Assembly: GCA_022315425.1 (NCBI GenBank)
Contig: JAIUPT010000029.1
Coordinates: 434,001-498,000, forward strand
Reading direction: 5' to 3'
Length of the DNA stretch: 64,000 nucleotides
Origin: Pseudevernia furfuracea
Lineage: Eukaryota; Ascomycota; Lecanoromycetes; Lecanorales; Parmeliaceae
The position numbers were made by a program, and so were the translations under genes. The notes under the pieces are model-generated. The model had not been told where the DNA came from, did not search any database, and worked only from the letters and a program-made list of their open reading frames with translations. The first letter of the stretch is position 1. Each line of letters opens with the position of its first letter. Positions 10,780-22,062 of the stretch are shown one piece after another.

Positions 10780-11649
10780 AATGCTGGTTCCTTGGCCTTG
10801 ATGGTATCACAATATGGACTTAGGTTTCGGTTGACGATGGGATCACTTGGGTACGAGTAGCGTGCCTCGAAGATGTTTAGGTTTCAATCTTACCTTACGT
10901 TCCACAAAGCTCACAGCGCGCTTACTGTAGTGCCACTAGTGGTCTTGGCATCCAAGTATCAAAGTACCCACGCCTTCTACTTTGACGTCCGTTCTACGCC
11001 TAAATGCCAAGATGCAGCTCGTCCGACCTGCTGAAGGTCACCTGGGATCTCTATTTATATCCTACAGAGTTGAATACGAGGAAACAACGACACCATGGTC
11101 ACCTGCGAGTAATGGGAATCCAAAGCTGCACGCTGCTGCAGGTAAGGTCAGTTTACGCGCTCCAAAGGCAAGGTAGCACGCTCGCAATGCATACACGACG
11201 CATATCTGCCGGTCGATCATTGTGGAGATCGTGAATACGAAGTAGCAGGATCTCAGAGTGCTGCATTGACTGGTAGAGGATAGTTCTAATCGATTTACGT
11301 AACCGAGTGACATGGAAGAATACGAACGAGGGTATCGCTTGCATTGCTTTACGTCAGTGAACTATCTCCGACACATGGAGAGTACATCGAGCTCATTCGC
11401 CCGCGAAGCGAGTCTTGATTGTATCAGGTTGTATACTGCCGTCAGCCGCGAATCGACTGAGAAGTGGCAAGTCTGAGCGTTACAGTATAAAGGCCAGTCA
11501 ACCTCAAGAAAATTTGTTCTTTTCAAGTCTTCACTACAACATTCAAGTCCAACACAACATCTCATCTCTCTTTTGACTATAGACTCCTCATCCATAGACC
11601 TCATTTGTCAAAAAGCTACATTCAAGAAGGAGAAAGACTATCATCAACG
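10780..11649. other. Promoter region between RPN5 and the PhiA-like gene
   Basis: A divergent intergenic region of 870 bases with no supported gene. It carries a TATA-like box near its right end. Confidence 0.5.
11486..11491 (+). promoter_or_regulatory. TATA-like box of the PhiA-like gene
   Basis: TATAAA about 160 bases upstream of the start codon, followed by a pyrimidine-rich stretch and CAACATC-type sequences typical of start regions of highly expressed fungal genes. Confidence 0.45.
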
Positions 11650-12333
11650 ATGCGTTCCTTCCTCGTCTTCACATCTCTCCTCCCCCTCCTCCCCCTCCTC
11701 ACCTCTGCCAACCCTCTCCCACTCGAATCCCGCCAATCAACTCTCAACCCTTTCAGTCTCGTCGCCGGCCGCTCCGGCAGCCCCATTCACCTATCAGCCA
11801 TCAATGCCAACGGCGAAAGGTTCTGGATCGGGAAGAAGACCGCCAGCTACTGCCCCGCCGAGGTTGTCCCTCACTGTCCAGCCGGCACATATACCGAGTT
11901 CCTAGCGGGCAACGGGGGTGCATCGATGGCAAGTTTACCCCCCCCTACGCCTCCCAGCAAAGATCTAACGATTCTGGCGTAGAACACCGAAGTCCCCGGG
12001 GGCCAAACCGTCTACGTCCTCCCCACCGGCGCGCTCGCCTTCACCCTCGCCCACGCCGAAGGCCAACCCGAGGAAAACAACGGCACCACGACCGGCTTCT
12101 CCTACACGCCCGGCACCGACGGCTTAGTCGGCGTGTTCAGCTTCACCGGCTTGGGTTCCACGGGCTTCTTGGCCTGCCCGGCCAAGAACGGGACGGAGCC
12201 GTGGCAGATATTCGCTGACATCGAGGGGATCAAGAACCGCGATGTGCCGGGTGGCAACGTGAGTGCTTGTTTGGGGTTTGATGCCCTTGCGGGGGCCAAC
12301 ACTGGCGGAGTGGCGGCGTGGGAGTATGAATGA
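11650..12333 (+). CDS. PhiA-like secreted cell-wall protein
   Basis: Two exons (11650-11928 and 11983-12333) code for 209 residues. A clear signal peptide (MRSFLVFTSLLPLLPLLTSA) is followed by a Kex2-like ESRQ site. The body has the fingerprint of the Aspergillus PhiA/IgE-binding-protein family: RSGSPIHLSAINANGERFWI, CPAEVVPHCPAGTYTEF, VPGGQTVYVLPTGALAFTLA, CLGFDALAG and the terminal AAWEYE. PhiA is a wall protein needed for phialide development. The intron (11929-11982, branch TCTAAC) has a GC donor, GCAAGT; splicing there gives GASM-NTEVPGG, the conserved join. G/C-ending codons and a TATA box suggest strong expression. An ATG 45 bases upstream would mask the signal peptide, so 11650 is preferred. 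Confidence 0.9.
11929..11982 (+). other. GC-AG intron in the PhiA-like gene
   Basis: 54-nt intron with donor GCAAGT and acceptor GCGTAG. It is required to restore the conserved VPGGQ segment in frame. Confidence 0.85.
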
Positions 12334-12798
12334 GGAGAAGGGCGGATGGAGAACAGGGTTTTTTGTCGTTGCTATTGTGAGATGGTGGGGTGGTTCCATT
12401 TCAAAAGGGGCAGTTCTGACGTAGGCAACTGTGTGAAATGGTCCGAGGTTGTTCGGCGATGCAGACGTAGTTTATGGTAATTAAGGTGGGTTAAAAGGAG
12501 ACACCAATGATCTTACAATGCCAACGACGTAGTTTCCGCGTACACTGTGTGATAGGTAGTTCGACTTCACTTGTGATTCGTATGCTGACAGACGGGCTAC
12601 CCTCGAAAAGGGTATGAGTGCATACATAGCGCTTATCCCAAGTTAAAGTACACAAAAGGCGGCACACCGACGGTCTTCAAAGATAAGACCATCCATGAAG
12701 ATGCACGTTCCTCACTCTGAGCGACCAGCAAGCTGCCTGCTCTTTTTTTTGCTTGATCAAGATGGACCGCACCTAGAATACAGCAAGGATCTCCCCCC
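12334..12798. other. Convergent 3' region
   Basis: Space between the ends of the PhiA-like gene and the NIPSNAP gene. No gene or structured element recognised. Confidence 0.6.
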
Positions 12799-13990
12799 TC
12801 ATGCAACAGGACTCCACGGCATCGGAATCAGGATCCTCGATTTCATCTTCTGGATCAGCGGCACGGTCTTGTGCACCGTATCACCCCACCCTTCCACTCC
12901 CCAACTCATCTCCCTCCTCGCCTTCCTCTCCTCCAGATCCGCGAATTGCCACAGATGATGCACAGTGTTCAGGTCTCCAATCTGCACAAACCACGCGCCC
13001 ACCCCCTCCATAACCTCTCTCCTTGCCTTCAACCCCCGTCGCCAGTGGGTTTCCCATTCGAGAAGGTTGCCCGGGTGCAGTGTGTAAGAGCGTAGTTCGA
13101 ATAGTCCGCCGAGCTGACGAGGGGGTGTAGTGGGCCAGAAAGAAAATTCTTGCATGAGCGAGGTTTCTTTGTGGGTGATTAAAGATTTGAGTTTGTGGTC
13201 GAAGGCCGGGAAGTCGGGGTGGTGTTGGATGGAGTGGAGCGAAGAGTGGTAGCCTTGGTAGCGTTGATATTCCCATATATGGACTGTCGAGTCGTCAGTT
13301 GTCCCAACTTCTTGAGAAAGGAGCAAGAAAAAACATACCAAAAGTATCACAGTCGCCCACTTCAGTCCTCCAACTCCCGACCAGATGTACGTGATGCTCC
13401 GGTGTACTAGCGACCTTGGGATACCAATCTCCTACCAGATCCACGTATTCGTCCACCTTGTCCGGTTTGACAGTGTGCATCACGATACTATGCACATATT
13501 TTCCTCTCGCCAGCACCTGACTGAAGCTCTTCTCGATCTCGTGGTCCATCTGTTGTCCTTCATGCGTGCCATAGATCAAGCTGCTTAACGCGCCTTTTCG
13601 TTTCGAGCTTTCCTGCTTCTGTGACGATTCACGGCTGGCCCCTGGATCATGCGTTGACAGTGAGCCCAATGCAAAATGGCCATGCGAGGAGGCAGAACCC
13701 GCATCGCTCGCTGGTAAAGTAGAGGGAGCAGCGCCTGGAATGGCATTGTAGGGGGCTGTTGGGGCAGTGGGAGCTGTAACAGACGACTGACTATCTTGTT
13801 TTTCTTTGGCCTTTTGAGCCTCTCGCCCTTCTTCTCTGAATGCTGTTTGACGGGCGTCGAATTTTGCGGCGCCATTGGGTGTGATGTCGCCGAGGGCGGG
13901 AGAGCGTTGGTAGGCGGTCGAGGTGGTGAGGGTGCGTAGGAGAGTGGAGGGTGTAGAGGAGGAGCTCGTGAAGAGCCGTCGAGTCAACAT
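12799..13990 (-). CDS. NIPSNAP family mitochondrial protein
   Basis: Two exons (13339-13990 and 12799-13283; intron 13284-13338) give 378 residues. The first 30 residues are Arg/Ser/Thr-rich without acids (MLTRRLFTSSSSTPS, LLRTLTTSTAYQRSP), a good mitochondrial presequence. A low-complexity Ala/Pro/Ser linker follows. The NIPSNAP ferredoxin-like repeats then start at KYVHSIVMHTVKPDKVDEYV, with VHLVGSWRTEVGDCDTF, VHIWEYQRYQGYHSSL and FELRSYTLHPGNLLEWETHW. NIPSNAP proteins sit on or in mitochondria and have been linked to membrane and mitophagy signalling in animals; the fungal role is not established. The gene looks intact. Confidence 0.9.
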
Positions 13991-14821
13991 GATGTATGAA
14001 TTGGCGTGTGAGAGTGTGAAAATGGCGGTAGCAAAGCTGTCTTTGTGAAGCTTGATCCGAGGTGGTGGGTGAGTAGGTCAGTAATAATAGGTTAGTATTC
14101 GGGGGGTATCTCGGGGCCCAATTGGTCAAAAACGAGGCCGACTTCAACACATACAGGCTACCCTAATAATAATAATAAAGGCAAAATCCTCGAATTCGGC
14201 TGATTGCAAGTGTGGGGTAAGGCTTTCCCAAGAGCTTAGGCGAAGGGAGCGGGTTGGAGGGGGGGCTCGGGGGCAAAACTGGTAGCTTTGACGTGTGGAC
14301 GTTAGGCCGGACCAAGCCCCTTAGTTCACTTCCCCCGCACAGAGACTTAGCGAGCTGCAACCCTACCGCACCTTGGGCATCAGGGGCAACCAACCTGCTA
14401 TGGCCTATGTGGCCTATGGCCTATCGGAGCGTCCGTACTATGTTGTTAGGACGGCAGGGCTGAGCATACGAAATGTTTCGCAAATCTCTATGTATACTCT
14501 ATGAGAAGCTGCCATTCGCACGCAATTTCTGTAGAGTCAAGCCTCCCTGTCACGAACGATGGAATGATTATGACATGATAGGAATCCAAGTCTCCGCAGT
14601 TCCTTCGTATCGAAGCGTATAGCCTAAGAAGGTTCTCATGCTGCTAGGCCAGCTTGTTTTCTGAAGCGCGAGTGTCGTTTGGATGGTTTCCTACGACCGG
14701 GTGTCAACGCCGTCCATGTAGAGATTTTTGACGCATCCGACTAAGGTAGGTAGTAGGTGGCTAGTCCCTTCTGATTAATAGATTTTTATACGACGCTTTA
14801 CTCCCTACGAATATGGATATT
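13991..14821. other. Intergenic, no supported gene
   Basis: Contains the NIPSNAP promoter and, near 14398-14425, short direct repeats of GGCCTAT. Nothing else recognised. Confidence 0.55.
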
Positions 14822-15299
14822 CTATTCCCCTTGCCATGTACACTGAACCATAGGCTCCACCCCCGTATCCACACTCCCACAAGTCGTAGCAGACTGCAAC
14901 GGCATATTGCAGTCCACGCTCGTGGGATCTACGTCGCAACTCAGACTGCCCGGCTCGTCATTGTTCAGACTCGGAATCCAATCACACGACGGGCCGGACG
15001 TGCCCGAGGGTCGCAGGGAGGTGGTCAAAGCGGTCGGGTAGGGGTACAGTTGGTCAATGGTGGGGATCTGAGAGATTGTGATGGTGCTGTCGACGCCGTC
15101 GGTTGAGCAGTATTGGGGGCCCGTTATGAGGTTGTCGGATGCTGTGGCTGGAACAGCGGATACCCAGATTAGATCGTTGTATTCGTGGTCGAATTGGGGG
15201 GGAAGGCCGTTGGGTTAGGGGATCATCCTTCGCCGCCGGCGTTATCACGGGTGAGGTGGAAGATTGAGGCGGTGTGGGGCTGAGCGTTGGGGTGTGGCC

Positions 15300-15600
15300 G
15301 TTTAAGACGGTGACTTCTGGTATTTGGCATACGATGTGGGATCTGGCCGTGTAGCACGTCGGTGATGCCGTTGTTGCTGACGGAGATGCGGAGCCTAATG
15401 TTGTTGTCACAATTTCTGTCGTGGTGTGACCGCCAATGACGGTAGCCTCGGGTATCTTGCATATAGTGTAAGACCTGACCGTATAGCATGTCGGTGAAGA
15501 AGTTGTTGCTGTTTGCAAGGGTATGGAGTTCAATGTCGTTGTCACGATTTCCGTCGTCGTGTGGCCGTCTACGACAGTCGCTTCGGGGATATCGGTGGGC
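15300..15600 (-). repeat. Intragenic repeats coding Thr-rich units
   Basis: Two and a half copies of a unit of roughly 135-150 bases. Each codes for a pattern such as IPEATVIGGHTTTEIVTTTL followed by SPTCYTARSHI. The copies differ by many substitutions, so the duplication is not recent. Confidence 0.7.
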
Positions 15601-15864
15601 TCGGGCGTACCCTGGGGTAGTGGTACAAAGCCTGCCGGAGATGGTATGGGGGGAATAATCGGGATGATTGGGATGATCATCCCGCCAGAGGTAATCGGTC
15701 CTGGTGCGTCTGTGGGCTCCCAGATAGGCCCTGTCTGCATGATGAGGCCCATGTCGGGAATCTCGGACGAAAACGACGAGAGAGAAGTGACCGAGGCTTG
15801 TGGGGAGCCAGTGGGGGCGTCTGAGGAAGTACTAGATGTCCCTAAGAAAGTGTTCGAGATCCGT

Positions 15865-15902
15865 GAAGAAGAAGAAGAAGAAGAAGAAGAAGAAGAAGAA
15901 GA
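15865..15902. repeat. GAA/TTC microsatellite flanked by 13-bp direct repeats
   Basis: About 12 GAA units. The same 13 bases (AAGTACTAGATGT) lie on each side, at 15827-15839 and 15920-15932. On the minus strand the repeat reads as poly-Ser or lies inside a possible 114-nt intron. Confidence 0.85.
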
Positions 15903-16459
15903 GGCAGAGACTTTTGCCGAAGTACTAGATGTGGGTGCTCCTCACAAAGCACTCGACAATTCTGCTTCTGATGGCAAAGAGTAAGAGTGAGGCAAGGTAC
16001 GCTGTGTCACCGAAGCAGCAGTACCCCATGTGGAGTGCCAGGTTGCAGTACCGCTCAACCATGTAGTGTTTGGTGTAAGGGTCCAGGAAACTGAAGGAGC
16101 AGGAGCGGTTGAGTTGTCACAATCACAATAAATGCCACATCCAGGGCTGCCACAGCCGGGTCCTTGCGCGCCGCTGACAAGTTTATTGTTACAGCAGCCC
16201 GGATAGTTGGTGTCCCCACCACACCTAGGCTCCGAACAATTTTGCTTGGGGAGGCCATATTGTTCTGGACACATAATACCGATGAATTGAATAGGGTAGG
16301 CTGGTGCTACCTGAGCATATCCAGGGTTTGGTGCTGGATTATGATTTCGGGGTCAGTATTGCCTAATAGACGATGATTATTGAGCCTCGGAACATGTCTA
16401 CAGAGTAGAAACTCCCAGGACATGTCTCAAGACTCAAGATTTGGTCCAAATGAAGTTAG

Positions 16460-16680
16460 ATGGACTCCGAAAATACGTACGTGGTACACACAAGCAATAA
16501 TCACCGCAACCGCCGGCAAAGCGACACCGCTAGTCTTGCAATCCATCGAGCCGGATATTGTCACATATGCCTCTGATCTTACTGTCCCTACCGCACGGTT
16601 GTTGTCCGCAATTCTGCTTTGGTTGGCCTAGAAACTCGGGGCACGGATTGATGATGTATTGATCATTTCGTTTCTCCAGA
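16460..16680 (-). pseudogene. Degenerate second copy of the Cys-rich module
   Basis: The minus strand reads QYIINPCPEFLGQPKQNCGQ, then PCG, a stop (TAG at 16530-16532) and GGCGDYCLC. This lines up with QFIGIMCPEQYGLPKQNC and GCGIYCDC of the module 400 bases downstream. It is either an upstream exon of the same gene that has gained a stop or a separate decayed duplicate. Confidence 0.5.
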
Positions 16681-16689
16681 TCACGGACC

Positions 16690-17832
16690 TCGAACAGCGG
16701 AGAATTCCACTTTCATGTCAAATTTCCTTTATGATGAATGGCAGGGTCTCAGTGTGCAACAGAATGCATGCTATTGTTCCACAATATTCTTCTTTTTTCC
16801 TGTTTTGCTTCTGGGTCTCTCTTATAATCAATCACCAGTTCTGCAAGATGTACCACATTCACGATCGAAGTCCCATCTCAGTTCTTTAGACCGATCTCGG
16901 CTTTGGATCATTATATCCTTATTTTCACGATGTTCTCGTCTATACGGACCCTCCTCGTCAATTTATTGTCCTGTTGGCTGTCTGATATAGTCCACGCTGG
17001 TTGGAAGGCAGATACATCATGTGACTGTAAGTCTGACCTTTGTGCCGGTGCCAAGGGCTTGCTGATAGACATATAGTATATATCAATGACACTCGGACTG
17101 CGATGAACAGTGCATTCGACATTTCTAGGGCCGTGGTCGCGCTGCAAAGAAATCCATATTTTTCAAAAGTGGGGGGCTATCTTATGCCACAGAGTACCGT
17201 TCCCAATGCCGTTTGTTCGTTGTCCCCCACCGGTCTACGACTGGAGACTTGTGTCTCTTCAATTCCTTAACACCATCTAGTAGGGCACGCAAATATCATT
17301 CAGTATTTCTCCGATTCTGTCAATTTCAATCCGGGGTTTCTTAATGAAGATGATGTCGTAGATAGACCCATTATGGCTCCAATTATGGCACTGAAGTAAC
17401 TAACATGATCCCGACCAGATTGTCTACTGCGATTTGTCCAGATGCGAAAGCAAAGCCATCCAGACAAGTGGACGGAGACAACTCGTTCATTAGGATAAGG
17501 TATTGAATCTAGACTGGCCTCACGGTGACTTGGGGGATTTTGCATGGGCAGGATGTGGTTGGTGGCCTTGGATTTCCACAATTCATTTTCGCGGTCTCTA
17601 TCACAAACGCCCCCACAAAATAACAACAAGCCAGACCGGATCCAGCTCTGTCCTTGGTATCTGAATTGGGTTCTGTCACAGAAATTCCAAGACTCGACAT
17701 CTCTCAAGCCTTCGTGGCTCACGAACGTTTTGCCAGAAACTGAAAAACCCTGGCCAGCCGGGCCAAGACAAAGATGGAACCTTCGGACAGGTATGTTTCT
17801 GGATAGTAACCACTCTCACGAGCTTACCCACC
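16690..17832. other. Unresolved stretch, possible decayed exons
   Basis: Open frames on the minus strand (for example one with RSGLLLFCGGVCDRDRE near 17.6 kb) show some Cys but no family match. No confident exon. Confidence 0.35.
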
Positions 17833-17951
17833 TCGCTCGGGCCGGCCTCTCGATTGACGTCGACGGCGGTAATGGGCCCTATGCCGATGGCTGGAACTAC
17901 TGTATCGAGAACGCTGCTCAGGGCTACAAAAGTTGCCGAGAACTTAGCCAT
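17833..17951 (-). CDS. Possible signal-peptide exon upstream of the Cys-rich gene
   Basis: The minus strand starts MAKFSATFVALSSVLDTVVP and runs to REAGPSE before a donor-like GTGGGT at about 17832. It resembles a secretory leader. It could be the missing first exon of the Cys-rich gene at 14.8-16.3 kb, but I could not trace a continuous set of exons through 16.7-17.8 kb, where only poor frames occur. Confidence 0.25.
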
Positions 17952-18648
17952 GCTTGGCGCCGCCGCCGTCATGATTCAGGACGATGTAAGTGGCGCCCGA
18001 CAAGGACGGAAAACATTGTTCCATTATCGTTGGACGAGGAACGGGCAAAAAAGGGCGGGATCCGTCCGACGAGGTGGATGAAATTGGCAGATACGAGTAA
18101 CTCGGGCCTCTGATATGCCATCACATTGTACGATTCAGAGAAGCATGTCCAGTTTGGGAGTTGCTGAACCTTGCGAGCTGGTAGAATGGGAGTCGAATCG
18201 GAATGGAGCATCATCACTAGCCTGCTTTCCATATAATATTCCATGAGAACCTGCAGAACTAAGGTAGTTGGACAGCGCAAAGATATAGCTAATGCACTTA
18301 GGCAACGCACTTTAAAGAATGTCAGTTTGCCACAAGGCGTCGATCATCCGCAGCGTTATGGAATAGCTCTCGTATCAATGAGGACCCTTCGGACTGAGCT
18401 TCGAATGTTACCTTACCTATCGTAGAGATCTATACATGTAGTGCAAGTCAGATGAGATAATATCCATTGGGAGGATTACATTGTGTATCTCAAGGATATT
18501 GGAAGAATCTCAGAGCGCTAATATTCAATAAATACCTTACATATATGATTTTGATGATACACTGGGAACAACTTTACGATGACTAATTTACGAACAAAGA
18601 TATTTCAACGTAAAACCGTGGCCCTGTTGAGCACTCAGACTTGACATC
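17952..18648. other. Intergenic, no supported gene
   Basis: AT-richer toward 18.5 kb. It probably contains the 3' untranslated region of MET1. Confidence 0.55.
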
Positions 18649-20440
18649 TTAGCAGATGTCTCGCCGTTGTGTAAGATGCTCGTTTTTCGAGGGAGCATCT
18701 ATACCCAGCCCCTTCACCAATGCTGTTGCACTGTCGATATTAAAATCTAGTGCCTCGAATCCTGCGAATCCCTCCTCCACCAACCATCTCGTTTTCCCTT
18801 TCATTTCAATTAGCACCTCGCAGCTCCATCCCACAATCAGTAATCCAGGAGGCCTGCTCCCCTCTTCTTCGACGGCTGTGCAAACATGCTGCAGCGTGCT
18901 TCGTATGACGCGCTGGTCTGGACAAGAAGCTCGCTCGACAACAGCACAAGGTGTGTCTCGTGGCCAAAGCTTAGGTTTTGATTCGATTTCGTATGATTCC
19001 GTCGTAGGTCCAGCTCCAGTCAAAGCATCAACAAGAGAAGAGAGCCGATGCAATGCCATGAGGAAGACTACTGTCTGAGTCGGAATGTAGTTAGGAGGGT
19101 CTGGCGCAGCTCCTTTCCGTCCCGTGCCGGTACAAATCAGGACCTGATCCGCCACACCGCGGTGCGTAGGCGGTATAGCAGCGAAGAGTGGAGCTGAAAG
19201 GGCACTAGTAATGCCTGGGAGAACAATTGGAACATAGCCCTTCTCTCGGAAGAAACTATACTCTTCTGCTCCTCGTCCATATATGTAAGGATCGCCCTGC
19301 TTTAGCCTAAGTACTGTATGGCCTTTCTGCAACGCCTCCAGGCCAAGTGAGAGCAATTCGGCTTGAGCGGCATCTGCATTGCCTGGAAACTTGCGAGCGA
19401 TATGGACAGGGGTGCGACGAGGAATAAGATCAAGTACAGGAGCTGGAACAAGCTTGTCGGCGAGGATTACAGAAGCCGTCTGGATCGCGCGGTGGGTGGC
19501 CACCGTTAGAAGTGACGGATTGCCAGGGCCAGATCCGGCAAGAATGATCATGGGCTTGAGACGACTGCGTATATCTGGATTCATAGCATCCAGTGGAGGT
19601 GGCACTAAATCGCTTGGGGTGGTGTAGGATTGCAGTATAGTATCGATATCAGCATCCGTAATAGAAGCGAGCCGTCGCAGAGGCCAGTACTCGCAAATTT
19701 GAGAAAGCCAACGCATGCGGCGTGTTCTCGCGGCGTTGTGGTCTGTCTCTGAAACCAGCCGATTGAAAGTCGGCCTCTGTGCTGGGGCATCATCGTCCTC
19801 AATTTCGGTAGCTGGCTCCTCAGTCTCGTAGGTTCGGTGGTCTTCTTCCGATATCCGACGCCGGACTGTACCTAAGCGTTCCACAGCAGTACCAAAGTTG
19901 GGCGGAAGAGATGATGCAACTTCCCGCCGTATCCTCGAAGCAAGCTTGCAGCCCTTACCGGATGTCGTGATTCCAATTTGTAGCGGTCCATCCGAATGCG
20001 TAGAAAGAAGTGTAAAGGTGCATAGATTAGGTGCGTCAACAACATTGACAGGAACGCGCATACGCCGGCACAAGCTGGAGATATGCGTGCCTGAGAACTA
20101 CCGGTAAGCTTCACGTCCTTCCAAAAGCAAGGTCTCTCATACATAATGCGTTTTTTCCATTCGCCGTCACGAATACGGCGTCTACCACATTATCTACCTC
20201 ACCCCTTCCCAGTGTTGAGAGATCCGCGTCTTCAAAGCTCTTCTTGATCCATTCCACTTCTCCGTCTTCTATCCGTTTTGCCAGTACATAATGAACATCT
20301 GCGTTTACCGGGGCAATGACTTTTGGCTTTGCGCCGACTTCAATGCTCTTCGAACACCTCGCGCTGGCCAATGGGTTTGATCCTACTATGAGATGGACAT
20401 GCCCAGCCGTCTCAAGGGCTGTGAGGAGAGGAGGGGCCAT
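18649..20440 (-). CDS. MET1: Uroporphyrin-III C-methyltransferase (siroheme synthesis)
   Basis: Makes precorrin-2 for siroheme, the cofactor of sulfite and nitrite reductases. Two exons (20143-20440 and 18649-20090) give 579 residues; the 52-nt intron (20091-20142, branch GCTTACC) joins ANGKNALC to THISSLCRRM. The N-terminal half is the NAD-binding Met8-like domain seen in fungal Met1 (HVHLIVGSNPLASARCSKSI, then VDAPNLCTFTLLSTHSDGPL and TTSGKGCKLASRIRRE). The C-terminal half is the SAM-dependent methylase domain: ILAGSGPGNPSLLTV, VLRLKQGDPYIYGRGAEEY, VLPGITSAL, DQVLICTGTGRKG, and VVERASCPDQRV. Start is the ATG just before APPLLTALETAGH, as in relatives. The frame is intact. Confidence 0.95.
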
Positions 20441-22062
20441 CAGCCTTCCGGTTTCAGCTGCTTGATGTCTTCTGATTGTGTGTTCTGCAGTGTTCGGGGA
20501 TGCAAATGCTGCTCGCACAATGTCAATGGACTATGTACTCGAAACCGGCCAACAGTAACAGGCTTCCTTTCAAGCAAAAGCAGACTCTGGAGGCGAATAA
20601 GCCCATCTTTCTCACGGGATAGATATTTGCTTCGTGGGGCAAAATTTTTGGTGCTTGCGCAGATAACGCCATCTGATAAGTACTGGAGAAGATCCCCGTC
20701 CAACTCTAATTGACGCCGAGGAAAGGTACTTTACAGGCGTATATCGCGTCACGCTATGCAGGTATCTTGGAGTACTCCGTAAGTAGGCACTGAGGCCCAT
20801 TATTAATTACATTTGCTTCTATAATTGATTGAAATCCATCAAAAGGGGTTCATTCATTCATGGCCGGGATTAGGCCGGAATTCTGGGGTGTCCGCGGAGT
20901 ACCTCTGAGTACGGTGACTGCCAGTTCCTCAAATCCATGCAAGCCCACCTTCCAAGACCCCAAGCATCTTCGCGGCGCCTGTGCAGGAGAATTGCACTAT
21001 GAAGCTCAGCGCGAAGACTGGCTGCGACCCCTGGTAATTCAGTCTGCCACTTTTACATCCGAATTCCGAATTCTCGACATGCATCTTCAGTCCCACGAAT
21101 GAGCCGCCAAGGCTATTGCAAATTTATAAGACGGCCGGCAATTTCGCTGGAAGAACTGCGACAAAACTATCGTAGTATTGGTGTGAATGCCCTCGAATGA
21201 CTTGAGATCCTGGACTTTATTTACAAGGCGTGTTGTCCCATCGTTCCACAGGAGATTGTGCGAAAAGGATAAAGATGCTTGAAGTCGACGTGTTGAAGCA
21301 GGAGTATTAGCCATTTAATTCAAAGCACAGGCAAGCTCGAGAGAAAAAAGTACATACACTGAGAGAGACGTTCTTTCGGTATTTTTATTGTGACTGACAA
21401 GAAAGCTTAACTGTTCGCAAAGATGGAGAAACATGGTATCAGAGCAGAGGAGGGATGTTTCAAAAAAGCGGAGAACATGGAAGCAGAAGGTGTGGGCTGA
21501 CGCAAAATGTGGTTCTCCAGGATAAAGATAGGAGAAGAAGAGCATTACGGTAGCGAAGAGACAATTCTAGATACAGTTTGTTGTCTGTGATGCATGCTCA
21601 TCAATCGTGGCCGAGGTTAACTGCCATGAAGAAGGAATCATCCCTCGATTGATCACTGTTCCCTATGGTGACAAGAGGAATCAACGGCGGAGAGTGAGGC
21701 ACAGGGTTCGAAGCCTAGAGCGGGATTCTTATCTCTAGCCCAAAGCCATTGGATGCTGTAACATCTGCCTAGGTCCGAGGAGTACGACCTTTAAGATGGC
21801 TCCTAAAGCAGGGGAAATGCCGCACTGGCATGAGAGTAGAAGGTGCTGGTATCTTTGCAGTTGCATTGAAAGACTGGAAGGAGTCAAAATTGGATGGTAG
21901 ACGAGGGGATTTAATGTTCTGGGAAGTGAAAAAGACAGTACTTTTGCCCGGTACACCCGTCAATCTTTAAGGAAATGCAAGTCCATCATAACATGAATCT
22001 CGATTACTATATGCCCAGGACGGCACTTTCAATCGGACCAGAAGCGATAGTGCGCTCTTATT
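20441..22062. other. Long intergenic region, no supported gene
   Basis: 1.6 kb with only short frames. The piece next to 20440 includes the MET1 promoter. Nothing with a domain signature was found on either strand. Confidence 0.5.

Larger units (their letters stand above)
14822..16300 (-). pseudogene. Cys-rich, Ser/Thr-repeat secreted-type protein, disrupted
   Basis: Read right to left: a Cys-rich module (CPEQYGLPKQNC...CC...GCGSPGCGIYCDC), a Thr/Ser-rich linker, a poly-Ser stretch coded by a trinucleotide repeat, a Pro/Ile-rich spacer, a roughly 50-residue unit repeated two and a half times (HTTTEIVTTTL, then PTCYT), and a C-terminal domain with spaced Cys (SCDWIPSLNNDEPGSLSCD). The design fits an extracellular or wall-attached glycoprotein. 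Two faults interrupt the frame: a TGA at 15942-15944, and a shift at the C7 run (15196-15202) after which a new frame carries the C-terminal domain to the stop at 14822. A 114-nt intron at 15832-15945 would remove the TGA and the poly-Ser repeat in frame, but it lacks a clear branch site. The C7 shift has no good intron. No GPI signal seen; function unknown. Confidence 0.55.

Noticed and set aside
21700..21740. GGTTCGAAGCC resembling a tRNA T-arm
   Set aside because: No matching acceptor stem, D-arm or anticodon arm could be placed around it.
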